From an uncultured Blastocatellia bacterium (lineage in GTDB: Bacteria; Acidobacteriota; Blastocatellia; Pyrinomonadales; Pyrinomonadaceae): a stretch of 64,000 nucleotides of DNA. The notes below the pieces were generated by a model that searched no databases, had not been told where the DNA came from, and was given only the letters and a program-made list of their open reading frames with translations. Both the position numbers and the translations under genes were made by a program. This document shows, one piece after another, positions 25,935 to 34,156 of this stretch. The stretch is from positions 62,001 to 126,000 of the forward strand of contig CAMLLD010000003.1 of the NCBI GenBank assembly GCA_946480785.1. Direction: 5' to 3'. Every line of letters begins with the position of its first letter. Within the stretch, counting starts at the first letter, position 1.

Positions 25935-27178
25935 GCTTCAGCCTCATCCGGTGAAGGGAAGAGCTGTTGCGTCAGCCCTTTTTTGTGGGCCTTTAGGGAG
26001 TCGAGCTTCCGGCTTTGCGCATTGATCAACTCGTCGAGAGAGTTTACACAAGAAGCAATCCTCTCATGCTCGGCTATGCTTGAAAGTGGAATGGGTATGC
26101 TATCGAGCATGGCTTTGTTTAGCTTTGGCTGGGCCATTCCAGTTATGAAGTCACTAAGATCAATCGAATTCAAATATTCTTCAACAACTGTCTGCGTGGC
26201 ACTTTCTGCAAACCTAAGAACATGAACGTGATTGTTGACCCAACTCTTACCGGAGATTGAAAAAGCTATTGGATATGTTCTAGCCACCAAGTTTGCCCCA
26301 TCTTCCGATATGCAGAGTAAGTCCTCGTCGAACAGAGACTCTTTGACGTAGTCCACGATGCCTGAGGCTCCGTAATAAGGAACCGATCCCTTTTCTCTGC
26401 TACCCTCCGTAATTGGAACTCGCTTGTTGTCCAGGTTCTCCGCGATCGACCAGAGATTTTTTACCTTCCACCCAGGTGCATCGCGGAATTCAGGGAATCG
26501 GAGACGGGGAATAGTTTCGCCTGCTCGGGGGAAAAGTTGCTGCATCAACCCTTTCTTGTGGGCATTGAGGGCGTCGAGCTTCCGGCCGCAAGCGGCGATC
26601 AATTGGTCTAGCGAAACTAAGCAGTCGGCGATTTTTTCTTGTTCGTCGAGCGACGATGCGCCACCGGGACACGGAATAGGTAAAGACATCAAATCTTTAT
26701 CATTGATACTCAAAGATCCGTGCGCACGGGCTCCAATAGTTATGTACTTCACCAGCCACCTTCCATGTAGATTTCCGACAAACAGGTGATCCAGGTAGTG
26801 AACATTGATTCGGTCCTCTTGGACTCGAAAACACGTGAAGATACTATTCGGAACGGACCCCGGTTCATCACCCGAATACCTCGCAATGAACCCTTGCGGA
26901 AAATCTCTCGTTGCACTCTTGTTGTAAGCGAAGTCGTTTTTTTTAATCAGGAAATAGTTCTTATACGATTCCCCCGCAATTGTCCTGCCAAATTTCTGTT
27001 CCTGGCTTATCAAGCCGACCCCGGACGTAATACTCAAGTAGACGCACTTGCGTTCCCCAGCCTTTTCGGTAATGACAGTCGCAAACTCTCGAAGAGGTTC
27101 TGCCGTCCATGCGGGCTCATCCCGAAAATCTGGGAACCGCAGCTTGGGAGTAAGCTCTCGCTTCCTGTCCTGCGTCAT
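25931..27178 (-). CDS. hsdS: Type I restriction-modification specificity subunit HsdS
   Basis: 415 residues from the ATG at 27178; the longer frame would run into hsdR. Two target-recognition halves each begin PKLRFPDFRDEPAW / PRLRFPEFRDAPGW and each ends with a conserved helical spacer (LDALNAHKKGLMQQLFP and LDSLKAHKKGLTQQLFP). The near-identical repeats show the usual internal duplication of HsdS. The two TRDs differ in sequence, so a bipartite asymmetric DNA site is expected. Both are complete, so specificity should be functional. It starts 15 nt after hsdR and overlaps the ATPase gene by 4 nt. Confidence 0.95.
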   Translation of the reverse strand: MTQDRKRELTPKLRFPDFRDEPAWTAEPLREFATVITEKAGERKCVYLSITSGVGLISQEQKFGRTIAGESYKNYFLIKKNDFAYNKSATRDFPQGFIARYSGDEPGSVPNSIFTCFRVQEDRINVHYLDHLFVGNLHGRWLVKYITIGARAHGSLSINDKDLMSLPIPCPGGASSLDEQEKIADCLVSLDQLIAACGRKLDALNAHKKGLMQQLFPRAGETIPRLRFPEFRDAPGWKVKNLWSIAENLDNKRVPITEGSREKGSVPYYGASGIVDYVKESLFDEDLLCISEDGANLVARTYPIAFSISGKSWVNNHVHVLRFAESATQTVVEEYLNSIDLSDFITGMAQPKLNKAMLDSIPIPLSSIAEHERIASCVNSLDELINAQSRKLDSLKAHKKGLTQQLFPSPDEAEA

Positions 27179-27192
27179 GGTCTTTGTTCGCT

Positions 27193-30192
27193 TTATTCTT
27201 CGTATGCGCTCAAGCCAGAGATGTCGCGGCCTTGAGCGCGTTTGCGCAGTAGCGGCACCAAGTCGTCCATCAAGGCGAGTTCCTTCTGCGTGCGGGCTTT
27301 CCATCCCAGATCCAACGGAGCAAGCAGATCGACAAGCTGTTCGCCGTCGAAGATCATGCGTTGTAGGATGCCGTCCACGAAGGTTTGCAGAGATTCGGTC
27401 GTCAGTCCGTGCTTCGAGGCAAGGGCGGCGAGTTCGTTCGCGTCCTTCTCCTCCTTGAAGCGCAGATAGCCTTCGCGGATCGCCTTTTCATCGAGACCTT
27501 CGCCGGCCTTCAGCAAGCAGACGTATTCGGTAATGTCCTTTCGCTCGTCTATGAATTTTGCGTCAGACTCGATCAGCCCAATGAGCTGCTCGCGGCTCAT
27601 GATCTGTTTGCCCGGAGCCTGCTGCGAGTATCGGGCAATCAGACCCATGATGTAGTCGTAGTCGATGACGGCGGAGGCGAAGAGCACAAACTCGAAATCG
27701 AGCTGCTCCACGTTCGGGTTCGCCTTTTCGCCGCTCTTGCCCTGTTGGGCTTTCAGCCGCTGAGCGGTTTCGAGGTAGGCGCCACGGAAAGCCATCAACT
27801 GTTCTTTGGGCAGAACCTGCCTGATTGCCCGCTGATTTTCCTGGGTTAAGTCAGTGTACTGGTCGAGTTGGGTCTGAAGACGCTGGACTTCCTTGAAGCG
27901 ATTGATGAACTGGCTCCGCGCGTCGTCCCCTTTGAGATTTGGCACTTCCTCCGGTTTGGCAGCCAAGCCCTGAGACTTCATGAACTCCTCCAGGTCCCTA
28001 ATCGCGGTTTGCAGCTTTTCGATAACAATTGGGACCTTATCGACGAGCCAGATTTCGCGGGCCTTGTCGGCTTTAGCCCCGGAGAACAGGGCAATGGCTT
28101 CATCGACGGCCGTCTGCTGATTGCGGAAATCAAGAATATTGCCATATGGCTTCGTAGCGTTGAGCACGCGGTTGGTCCGAGAGAAGGCTTGAATCAGCCC
28201 ATGATGCTTCAGGTTCTTGTCCACATAGAGCGTGTTCAGGTATTTGGAGTCGAAACCAGTCAGCAGCATGTCAACCACGATTACGATGTCGATCTTCTCT
28301 TCGTGAGGCAAGTCCAGATTCGGAAACTGCTGATCCTTGATCCGCTTCTGCACATCCTGGTAGTAGAGGTCAAACTCGTTGAGAAAGTGGTTCGTTTTAT
28401 AGCGGGCGTTGTAGTCTTCGATAATCGCCTTGAGGGCCTCTTTCTTCCTTTCGGGTTCCTGCTCGTTGTCGGCCTTCTCCTGCGGCAAATCTTCCTGAAT
28501 CTGTTGCACATCCTTATTCCCGTCCGCGGGGGGAGAAAAGACGCACGCGATGTTTAGCGGGACAAATTCGGAGTCTGCTGCCTGCATCTGGTCCTGCATG
28601 GTCTTGAAGAGGTCAAAGTATTCGATAGCGTCGTTGATGGAAGCGGTAGCGAGGATGGCATTGAAGCGACGCTCGCCCGTGGCGGCATCGTGCTTATTGA
28701 TGATGGCTTCGACGACGGCCTTCTTGGCGAGCGGTTGACCAGGCTTGATGGTCTTGCCTTCCGGCTTGTAGTAATCCACGTGGAAGCGCAGGACGTTTTG
28801 ATCTTCGATGGCGTGGGTGATGGTGTACTCGTGCAATTCGCGTTGGAAAAGATCCACGGTGGTCCTGAGCGATGCCTGCTGCCCTTCGATCTGCTGGTAA
28901 CTGGCGTTTTGCTCAAAGATGGGCGTACCGGTGAAGCCGAAGAGCTGAGAGTTTGGAAAGAACTCCTTGATGGTTTTGTGGTTCTCGCCGAATTGCGAGC
29001 GATGACACTCGTCGAAGATGAAGACGATGCGTTTGTTGCGCAGCGGTTCCAACTGTTCCTTGTAGGTGGATCTTCCTTGCCTCGCTTTTTGCTTGTTGCG
29101 TTTACTGTTTTCGTCGAGGGCGAGGCCGAGCTTTTGGATGGTGGTGACGATCACTTTGTCAGTGTAGTCGTCCGATAGTAAACGGCGCACAAGCGTCCCG
29201 GTATTAGTGTTTTCCTCTACGCAACCCTCCTGGAATCTGTTGAACTCCTCGCGTGTCTGCCGATCGAGATCTTTGCGATCCACCACGAATAAGCATTTCT
29301 CGATGTCGGGGTTGTCCTTCAGCAGCGTGGAGGCTTTGAACGAAGTTAGTGTCTTGCCGCTGCCGGTAGTGTGCCAGATGTAACCGTTACCCGAATTGTC
29401 GTTAATACATCCCTCGATAGCCTTGACTGCGTAAATCTGGTAAGGACGCATCATCAGCAACTTCTGTTCGCTTGCGACGAGCACCATGTAGCGGCTGATC
29501 ATGTGACTGATGGTGCACTTGGCCAGAAACTTTTCCGCGAAGGTATCGAGCTGGGTGATCTTCTTGTTGTCTTCTGAAGCAAACTGGTAGATAGGAAGAA
29601 AGCGCTCGTCGGCGTTGAAGCTGAAATGGCGACTGTTGTTATTGACGAAGTACCAGGTATCGGTGCGGTTACTAACGACAAATAGTTGGACGAAGCAAAG
29701 GAGGGTTCTGGTGTAGCCGTTACCCGGGTCGTTTTTATAATCGACGATTTGCTCCATCGCGCGTCGCGGACTGATACCAAGCGTTTTCAATTCGATCTGA
29801 ACTAGTGGCACACCGTTGAAAAGCAGGATGACATCGTAGCGGTGATGACTGTGGTCAGTGTTGATCCGGAGCTGGTTGATCACTTCGAACGTGTTTTTGC
29901 ACCAGTCCTTAATGTTGACCAGAGTGAAATTCAGCGGCGTGCCGTCGTCACGAGTGAAACTATTGCGCTCGCGAAGCATGCGAGCAGAGGTAAAGACGTC
30001 CGGCGTGATGATTTCATCCAGAAGCCGTTGGAACTCGCCATCCGTTAGGCTGACGCGATTGGTCGCCTCGAACTTCTGGCGGAAATTCTGCTCGAGCGTG
30101 GCGCGGTTTCGGATGTCAGGGCGGTATTCGTACTTCAAGCCGAGAAGCTTGTCGATAAGCTGTTCTTCAAGTTGGCGTTCGGCTGTCGTCAT
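27193..30192 (-). CDS. hsdR: Type I restriction enzyme subunit HsdR
   Basis: About 999 residues, the restriction and translocation motor. The N-terminal nuclease has D...QIELKTLG (DVILLFNGVPLVQIELK), a PD-(D/E)xK core. The helicase part has Walker A WHTTGSGKTL, DECH box IFDECHRSQFG, motif III FGFTGTPIF and motif VI region IQAFSRTNRV. The C-terminal helical domain contacts the methylase core. A longer frame opens at ATG 30273, but a TATAAT-like box covers that ATG and has no ribosome site, so I place the start at ATG 30192 (MTTAERQLEEQLIDKL). It is the first gene of the hsdR-S-ATPase-M operon. Confidence 0.95.
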   Translation of the reverse strand: MTTAERQLEEQLIDKLLGLKYEYRPDIRNRATLEQNFRQKFEATNRVSLTDGEFQRLLDEIITPDVFTSARMLRERNSFTRDDGTPLNFTLVNIKDWCKNTFEVINQLRINTDHSHHRYDVILLFNGVPLVQIELKTLGISPRRAMEQIVDYKNDPGNGYTRTLLCFVQLFVVSNRTDTWYFVNNNSRHFSFNADERFLPIYQFASEDNKKITQLDTFAEKFLAKCTISHMISRYMVLVASEQKLLMMRPYQIYAVKAIEGCINDNSGNGYIWHTTGSGKTLTSFKASTLLKDNPDIEKCLFVVDRKDLDRQTREEFNRFQEGCVEENTNTGTLVRRLLSDDYTDKVIVTTIQKLGLALDENSKRNKQKARQGRSTYKEQLEPLRNKRIVFIFDECHRSQFGENHKTIKEFFPNSQLFGFTGTPIFEQNASYQQIEGQQASLRTTVDLFQRELHEYTITHAIEDQNVLRFHVDYYKPEGKTIKPGQPLAKKAVVEAIINKHDAATGERRFNAILATASINDAIEYFDLFKTMQDQMQAADSEFVPLNIACVFSPPADGNKDVQQIQEDLPQEKADNEQEPERKKEALKAIIEDYNARYKTNHFLNEFDLYYQDVQKRIKDQQFPNLDLPHEEKIDIVIVVDMLLTGFDSKYLNTLYVDKNLKHHGLIQAFSRTNRVLNATKPYGNILDFRNQQTAVDEAIALFSGAKADKAREIWLVDKVPIVIEKLQTAIRDLEEFMKSQGLAAKPEEVPNLKGDDARSQFINRFKEVQRLQTQLDQYTDLTQENQRAIRQVLPKEQLMAFRGAYLETAQRLKAQQGKSGEKANPNVEQLDFEFVLFASAVIDYDYIMGLIARYSQQAPGKQIMSREQLIGLIESDAKFIDERKDITEYVCLLKAGEGLDEKAIREGYLRFKEEKDANELAALASKHGLTTESLQTFVDGILQRMIFDGEQLVDLLAPLDLGWKARTQKELALMDDLVPLLRKRAQGRDISGLSAYEE

Positions 30193-30271
30193 TGGATTCG
30201 AGTGGTCGACTTCGTAATAATATTTGCTACGCCGGAAGCTTTGTCGGATCGTTTCTTGCGGAGGCCCGTCC

Positions 30272-30277
30272 ATTATA
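30272..30277 (-). promoter_or_regulatory. Candidate -10 box for the hsd operon
   Basis: TATAAT on the minus strand is a perfect -10 hexamer 80 nt upstream of the preferred hsdR start. The -35 region is poor (TGA at the right place only), so an activator may be needed. If used, the upstream ATG at 30273 cannot be translated. Confidence 0.35.
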
Positions 30278-30556
30278 CTTGACAGACGTGTTATCGCTCA
30301 TTTCACTTGGAATATTTCGCTCAATCCAGATCAATCTCTTAAGACGAAACAGTCGATCTAGTTCGTCGAAGAACTGTTGGCTTTCCGTCTAAAGGTCGCA
30401 GCATCTTCCTGTACTCGCGAAACGACACACGGCTGGCCGACTCTTTGACCTTCGCTCGCTCTCGCCGAGTACGATAAATTGATCGAGCTTCGCAAGTGGT
30501 GGTGCCATCCCCAAATCGGCTTGACCATTCAGCGGTAAACGCGTAACAAAGCGCAT

Positions 30557-30894
30557 AGTCAGGGGACGAAACAGAGTCTCGAGTTGCGGCAGATCGTGGC
30601 TGGATGATCTGTCGTGATTTCTAAATCCAGACCAAAGTCGTCGCTTTCGTAGTCCGGCAATTTGCGTCCACGGAATTTCTGTGTGAGCGCACTTGTACTC
30701 TTCCGGCAGTTGGCGGGCAGCTTCGCCGATTATCTCAAGATTGGGAGCGACCCCATCTACGACGAGCTCGTCGTTAAATAAACGCGTCATGATTCAATAA
30801 ACGCGTCATTATTCACTTGCGAGGTGTAACGGCCAATCTTCTGGATAGCCAGCATGATGTCTTCGAGGAGGATGAGAGGATCGCGCTTAGACAT
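30557..30894 (-). pseudogene. hepT: Broken HepT (HEPN) toxin
   Basis: Two frames match one HepT/DUF86 protein. The first starts at ATG 30894 (MSKRDPLILLEDIMLAIQ, ...GRYTSQVNNDAFIES) and hits a stop after about 35 codons. The rest continues in another frame (NDELVVDGVAPNLEIIGEAA, then QLPEEYKCAHTEIPWTQIAG). A 12-nt word GACGCGTTTATT occurs twice, 19 nt apart, at the break, so a small duplication is part of the damage. A second break destroys the R-x4-6-H-x-Y catalytic motif expected after QIAGLR: the words DFGLDLEI that should follow are only found in a third frame. The start overlaps the MntA gene by 8 nt. The toxin is inactive as sequenced. Confidence 0.8.
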
Positions 30895-31177
30895 CGATGA
30901 ATTCGCTTTGGATTTGTCTTAGTAGAGTTGGCTTAATAGCTCTGCTGGAAACCAAGTCGACGTGTTTTTCAAGCAATGACTCCAACCGCTCGGCGAGGGT
31001 GACGAAGCGCAGGCCGATGGAGGGATCAACGTCGACAAGTATATCAACGTCACTCGTCGCAGTCTGCTCGTTTCGAGCCCACGAACCAAACAAAGCCATG
31101 CGGCGCAGTGGAAACTCTTGCTCCAAGGCCGGCTTGATGGTCCGTAACCGCTGGAGTATGTTTTCGCGTGAGTTCAT
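30887..31177 (-). CDS. mntA: MntA-type nucleotidyltransferase antitoxin
   Basis: 96-residue minimal nucleotidyltransferase. The catalytic motif GS-x10-DxD is exact (GSWARNEQTATSDVDILVD). In known MntA-HepT pairs the antitoxin adds AMP to a tyrosine of the HepT toxin and silences it. Here the antitoxin frame is intact while the HepT next to it is broken. The ATG at 31177 begins the conserved part; an upstream start (31243) adds only a cysteine-rich stretch encoded by a 9-nt tandem repeat. Confidence 0.85.
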   Translation of the reverse strand: MNSRENILQRLRTIKPALEQEFPLRRMALFGSWARNEQTATSDVDILVDVDPSIGLRFVTLAERLESLLEKHVDLVSSRAIKPTLLRQIQSEFIDV

Positions 31178-31186
31178 GCGTTGGCC

Positions 31187-31213
31187 ACAGATTACACAGA
31201 TTGCACAGATTAC
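31187..31213. repeat. Three tandem 9-bp repeats
   Basis: ACAGATTAC, ACAGATTGC, ACAGATTAC in direct tandem, 10 nt upstream of the MntA start (minus strand). The word is similar in style to the CACGGAT repeat at 18490. Copy-number changes here could alter expression of mntA. Confidence 0.6.
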
Positions 31214-31256
31214 GTCCAGATCGAAGCCAACGCTGAGTTCCAATCTATTTGCGACG

Positions 31257-31550
31257 TTATAACAAACTCTTCCAGCTTGCCGGGTTCCGTCGCAGATCCA
31301 TGACAGAACTTATGAGGATCTCGTCACTACGGATTTGGTAAACCAGCCCAAAGGGAAAACGATGCGTTCGACAGCGCCTTGTGCGTGGAGATAACTGGTG
31401 CCAAGCAGTCGGGTGCCGAAGAATTCGATCAAGCGTGGCGTCAATTTCGTCCAGGAATGTCGTTCCTAAACCGTTCTCACGTTGCTCGTAGTAAAGCGTC
31501 GCTTGCCGCAGCTCTGTGAGTGCGGCGGAGGTAAAGCGATACAGCATCAT
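31257..31550 (-). CDS. ParE/RelE-family toxin
   Basis: 97 residues with the RelE/ParE fold: YRFTSAALTELRQATLYYEQ, FLDEIDATLDRILRHPTAW, and C-terminal strands FPFGLVYQIRSDEILISSVMDLRRNPASW. The conserved RRxPxxW ending is typical of ParE-like toxins that target gyrase or act as mRNases. It overlaps the antitoxin gene by 4 nt, and the order antitoxin-toxin is the usual one. Confidence 0.88.
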   Translation of the reverse strand: MMLYRFTSAALTELRQATLYYEQRENGLGTTFLDEIDATLDRILRHPTAWHQLSPRTRRCRTHRFPFGLVYQIRSDEILISSVMDLRRNPASWKSLL

Positions 31551-31774
31551 TTCCGCAGTGAGGAGCGGAGTTCTTGAAGGGCGGATGGTCCATCTAGTGT
31601 TTCCAATTCACCGCGATCGACAGCGTCAATCCGTTCCTCCGACTCAGCAGCCCACTTCGCTTCGATCTCTCTGACACGCTCTTCATCGAGACTTTCCCAA
31701 AGAAAGTCGATCAGCATTGCGCGCTCAGCGGGACTCAGATGAACGATCTTTTCCTGAATGGATGTAAGGCTCAT
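31547..31774 (-). CDS. Antitoxin of the addiction-module component family
   Basis: 75 residues beginning MSLTSIQEKIVHLSPAERA, with LIDFLWESLDEERVREIEAK in the middle. This matches the small helical antitoxins that pair with ParE/RelE toxins. It lies directly upstream of the toxin gene, with a 4-nt overlap. Confidence 0.85.
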   Translation of the reverse strand: MSLTSIQEKIVHLSPAERAMLIDFLWESLDEERVREIEAKWAAESEERIDAVDRGELETLDGPSALQELRSSLRK

Positions 31775-31837
31775 GGCTGAATGATTGAACGGTCAGGTTT
31801 ATCTGTCAAGGACTCCGTCGACGCGCGAAGGTCGTTC

Positions 31838-32404
31838 CTAAACGTCGCTGGTTGGCCGCGATAGCGGCGGGCCGGAGACGCTGTCGAGGTAGCGTTCGAA
31901 GGATTCGGGGTGTTCGACGTTGGTGATCTTTGTGCCGAGGAGATAGCCATGGACGGAGTAAGCATCGGTGAGACGCTCGCAACGCACCGGCGCTACTTCG
32001 AGGCCGATGATTCCCTGCGGTAAGTGCAACGAGAGTTTTAGACGGTTTGCGCCGGTGCAGAAGCGCTCGTCGATGATCGTCGCGGGCAGAACCATCGCCA
32101 AACCTGCGGCGCTGAGGTCGTTGATCTGACCGAAGAAAATCAGGTTCGAATCCGCGTCGTACGCATCACTGTCGAGCAACGACAGGTTCGCCGCCAGCTC
32201 GACTTCGCACTTCACGCGAAGCCGCCGCATACTACGACGCTCAATCGATGAGGCAAGCTTGTCCAAGCCCGTCAGTCTGCTGATTTGAGAGGGTTTGGGA
32301 CGGTAACCAGTGCCCGCAACCTGTTCTTTGATGGTTAAGTTCCGGAGCTTCAGCCCCCCGCATCCGGACGGCCAGTAGTAGCACGAAACAGTGACTTTGT
32401 ACAT
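31838..32404 (-). CDS. PilZ-domain protein
   Basis: 188 residues. The C-terminal 130 residues form a PilZ domain: the basic RRSMRRLR motif and, downstream, INDLSAAGL (D/NxSxxG), which together bind cyclic di-GMP. A 55-residue N-terminal part is not recognised, and its start (ATG 32404) has no ribosome site, so the true start may be later. The function is likely a c-di-GMP effector. It is 48 nt downstream of the aminotransferase gene. Confidence 0.75.
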   Translation of the reverse strand: MYKVTVSCYYWPSGCGGLKLRNLTIKEQVAGTGYRPKPSQISRLTGLDKLASSIERRSMRRLRVKCEVELAANLSLLDSDAYDADSNLIFFGQINDLSAAGLAMVLPATIIDERFCTGANRLKLSLHLPQGIIGLEVAPVRCERLTDAYSVHGYLLGTKITNVEHPESFERYLDSVSGPPLSRPTSDV

Positions 32405-32452
32405 GGGGAAGTCGTTAATTCACCGTTATTTATTTGTTCGAGTGCGTATGAA

Positions 32453-33679
32453 TTAAACGTGCAATACGGCCCCAATCCCACTTTCCTGCGGGCTGAGGTG
32501 CATCGCCTGTTCGATCCCGTCGAAAGCCGCGTCGAGCGTCTGCTCGCCCGCGAGGTAGACCAGCCGAAAATACCCGTCAGCCGGGTTGCAACCAAAGCCC
32601 GAACCATGGACCACGAGCACGCCCGAAGCTTCCAGCAGATCGATCGCAAACTGTTCGTCCGTGCGGCCGTTGAGGTTGTCAGTCTTCACCATCAGATAGA
32701 ACGCAGCCTGGGGCACGACACAACTCAAGCCGTCGATGGTGTCGATGCGCGCTGTCGCCAGGTCGCGACGACGTTTGATCTCGCTCAAGAAGTTGGCGAT
32801 GTAATCGCGACTGCCTTCGAGCGCGGGCGCGACGGCGTACTGCGCGGGCGTTGGCGAACACAAACGACCACCGGCGAGCTTGATCACCGCATTCACGAGG
32901 TCAGTCATCTTCTCGGGATGAGTGAAGCGCATCCAGCCGATGCGCCAACCCGAAAGCATATGCGTCTTCGACAAACTCTCGAGCGTGATCACCGGCGCGC
33001 CACTTTCTTTCGCCAGCACTGAAGCGGCAGTCGGCGGCGTCGCAAAACACAACTCTCGATAAACTTCGTCGCTGATGACGAGCAGGTCGCGCTCCGCTGC
33101 AAACTGCAACAGTTCTCGTGTGATGTTGTCGGGCGTGATCGAGCCGGTCGGATTGCTTGGATTGATCAAGACGAGCGCGCGCGTGTTGTTGTTAACGAGC
33201 GACTTGATCTCGTCAACGTCCGGCTGCCAATGATTGTCCGAATGAAGATGGTAGTAACGAATGCGCGCTCCCAACTTGCCGACGATCGCGGGATAGATCG
33301 GATAACCGGGCGCGGGCAGCAGCACTTCTTCGCCGGGATTGACGAGCCCCGTCAGTATCAGGTCCGCGGCTTCGGAAGCGCCCGCGGTTACGATCACGTC
33401 TTTCGTCTCCGTCGGCGAGCCGAGTTTAGTCGCGTAACGCGCGATCGCTTCTCGCGCTTCAGGCAAACCGGACGAATGCGAATAACCGGAGAACTTGTCT
33501 TTGACCGCGCGATTGACGGCGTCGATTACAAAATCGGGTGGGTGAAAACCGAAAGACTGCGGATCGCCGATGTTGAGATAGATGACGCGGCGTCCCTGGC
33601 GCTCGAGCGCCTCCGCGGCGCGGACGACATTACGAATGGCGTAGACAAAGTTAGCGGCACGTTCTGAGCTGTGGATCAT
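32453..33679 (-). CDS. PLP-dependent class I/II aminotransferase (alanine-type)
   Basis: 408 residues, fold type I. The PLP lysine lies in LESLSKTHMLSGWRIGW, and the preceding sheet contains NPSNPTGSITP and VISDEVYREL, the usual PLP-binding signature of AlaA-like enzymes. The substrate pocket ends with the FRLVYLAGEQTLD stretch. It transfers amino groups between an amino acid and 2-oxoglutarate or pyruvate; alanine or aspartate is likely. Confidence 0.9.
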   Translation of the reverse strand: MIHSSERAANFVYAIRNVVRAAEALERQGRRVIYLNIGDPQSFGFHPPDFVIDAVNRAVKDKFSGYSHSSGLPEAREAIARYATKLGSPTETKDVIVTAGASEAADLILTGLVNPGEEVLLPAPGYPIYPAIVGKLGARIRYYHLHSDNHWQPDVDEIKSLVNNNTRALVLINPSNPTGSITPDNITRELLQFAAERDLLVISDEVYRELCFATPPTAASVLAKESGAPVITLESLSKTHMLSGWRIGWMRFTHPEKMTDLVNAVIKLAGGRLCSPTPAQYAVAPALEGSRDYIANFLSEIKRRRDLATARIDTIDGLSCVVPQAAFYLMVKTDNLNGRTDEQFAIDLLEASGVLVVHGSGFGCNPADGYFRLVYLAGEQTLDAAFDGIEQAMHLSPQESGIGAVLHV

Positions 33680-33732
33680 GGCCCGCCATTGTAAAAGATT
33701 TGCGCGAAATTGGCTCGTTACGGCGAGACACT

Positions 33733-34068
33733 TCAGCGCAAAATCGCGCGAATCTGGTCGTGCGGCTTTTCCAGGTACTCGATGAACGAAAGCAACAGCT
33801 CGCGCTGCTCGTCCGTCATGTCGACGAAGCGCAGGCCGAAGCCGACGGGCCGCATGTGATGCGCGACTTCGCCCGTCAATTCGAGCGACTTGCCGTCGGG
33901 TATCTCAACATGGAACGTCAGCACCTCGCCGATGAGAGCCTCGCCCGTGGTGTCGACAAAGCAGCCGCCTTCCGACAGATCGGTTATGCGGGCAGGGCGA
34001 TTGCCATGGCCGTCCCAAACGGCATCGAGACAAACTTCCAAACGCTTTTCGCTCCGGCGCTCGTCCAT
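33733..34068 (-). CDS. PilZ-domain protein (single domain)
   Basis: 111 residues that are almost only a PilZ domain: RRSEKRLEV (RxxxR) at the N-terminus and ITDLSEGGCFVDT (DxSxxG) 25 residues later. Both c-di-GMP contact motifs are kept. The final helix (LLLSFIEYLEKPHDQIRAIL) is common in such small adapters. It has its own start with a GGATGA site and diverges from the cysteine-desulfurase-like gene. Confidence 0.9.
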   Translation of the reverse strand: MDERRSEKRLEVCLDAVWDGHGNRPARITDLSEGGCFVDTTGEALIGEVLTFHVEIPDGKSLELTGEVAHHMRPVGFGLRFVDMTDEQRELLLSFIEYLEKPHDQIRAILR

Positions 34069-34087
34069 ATTTCATCCGGGAGTTGAG

Positions 34088-34123
34088 AACAGTGTCGGCC
34101 GGGACTGAGGTCCCGACACTGTT
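34088..34123. repeat. Inverted repeat between divergent genes
   Basis: AACAGTGTCGG (34088-34098) and CCGACACTGTT (34113-34123) form an 11-bp perfect stem with a 14-nt loop. The loop contains GGGAC/GTCCC, allowing a competing fold. Because both flanking genes start away from it, it is not an ordinary terminator; it may be a dispersed repeat or an operator/leader element for either gene. Confidence 0.6.
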
Positions 34124-34156
34124 GGGCGACGGCGTGATTTTATATCATGGGCGGCC

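Noticed and set aside
30271..30273. hsdR start at ATG 30273
   Set aside because: The ATG is part of a TATAAT-like box and lacks a ribosome site; the later ATG at 30192 begins the conserved N-terminus.
30293..30556. Additional gene between hsdR and the broken HepT
   Set aside because: Only the tail of the shifted HepT frame and short random frames; nothing supports a gene.
34088..34123. Intrinsic terminator
   Set aside because: Flanking genes diverge from it and no T run follows on either strand.
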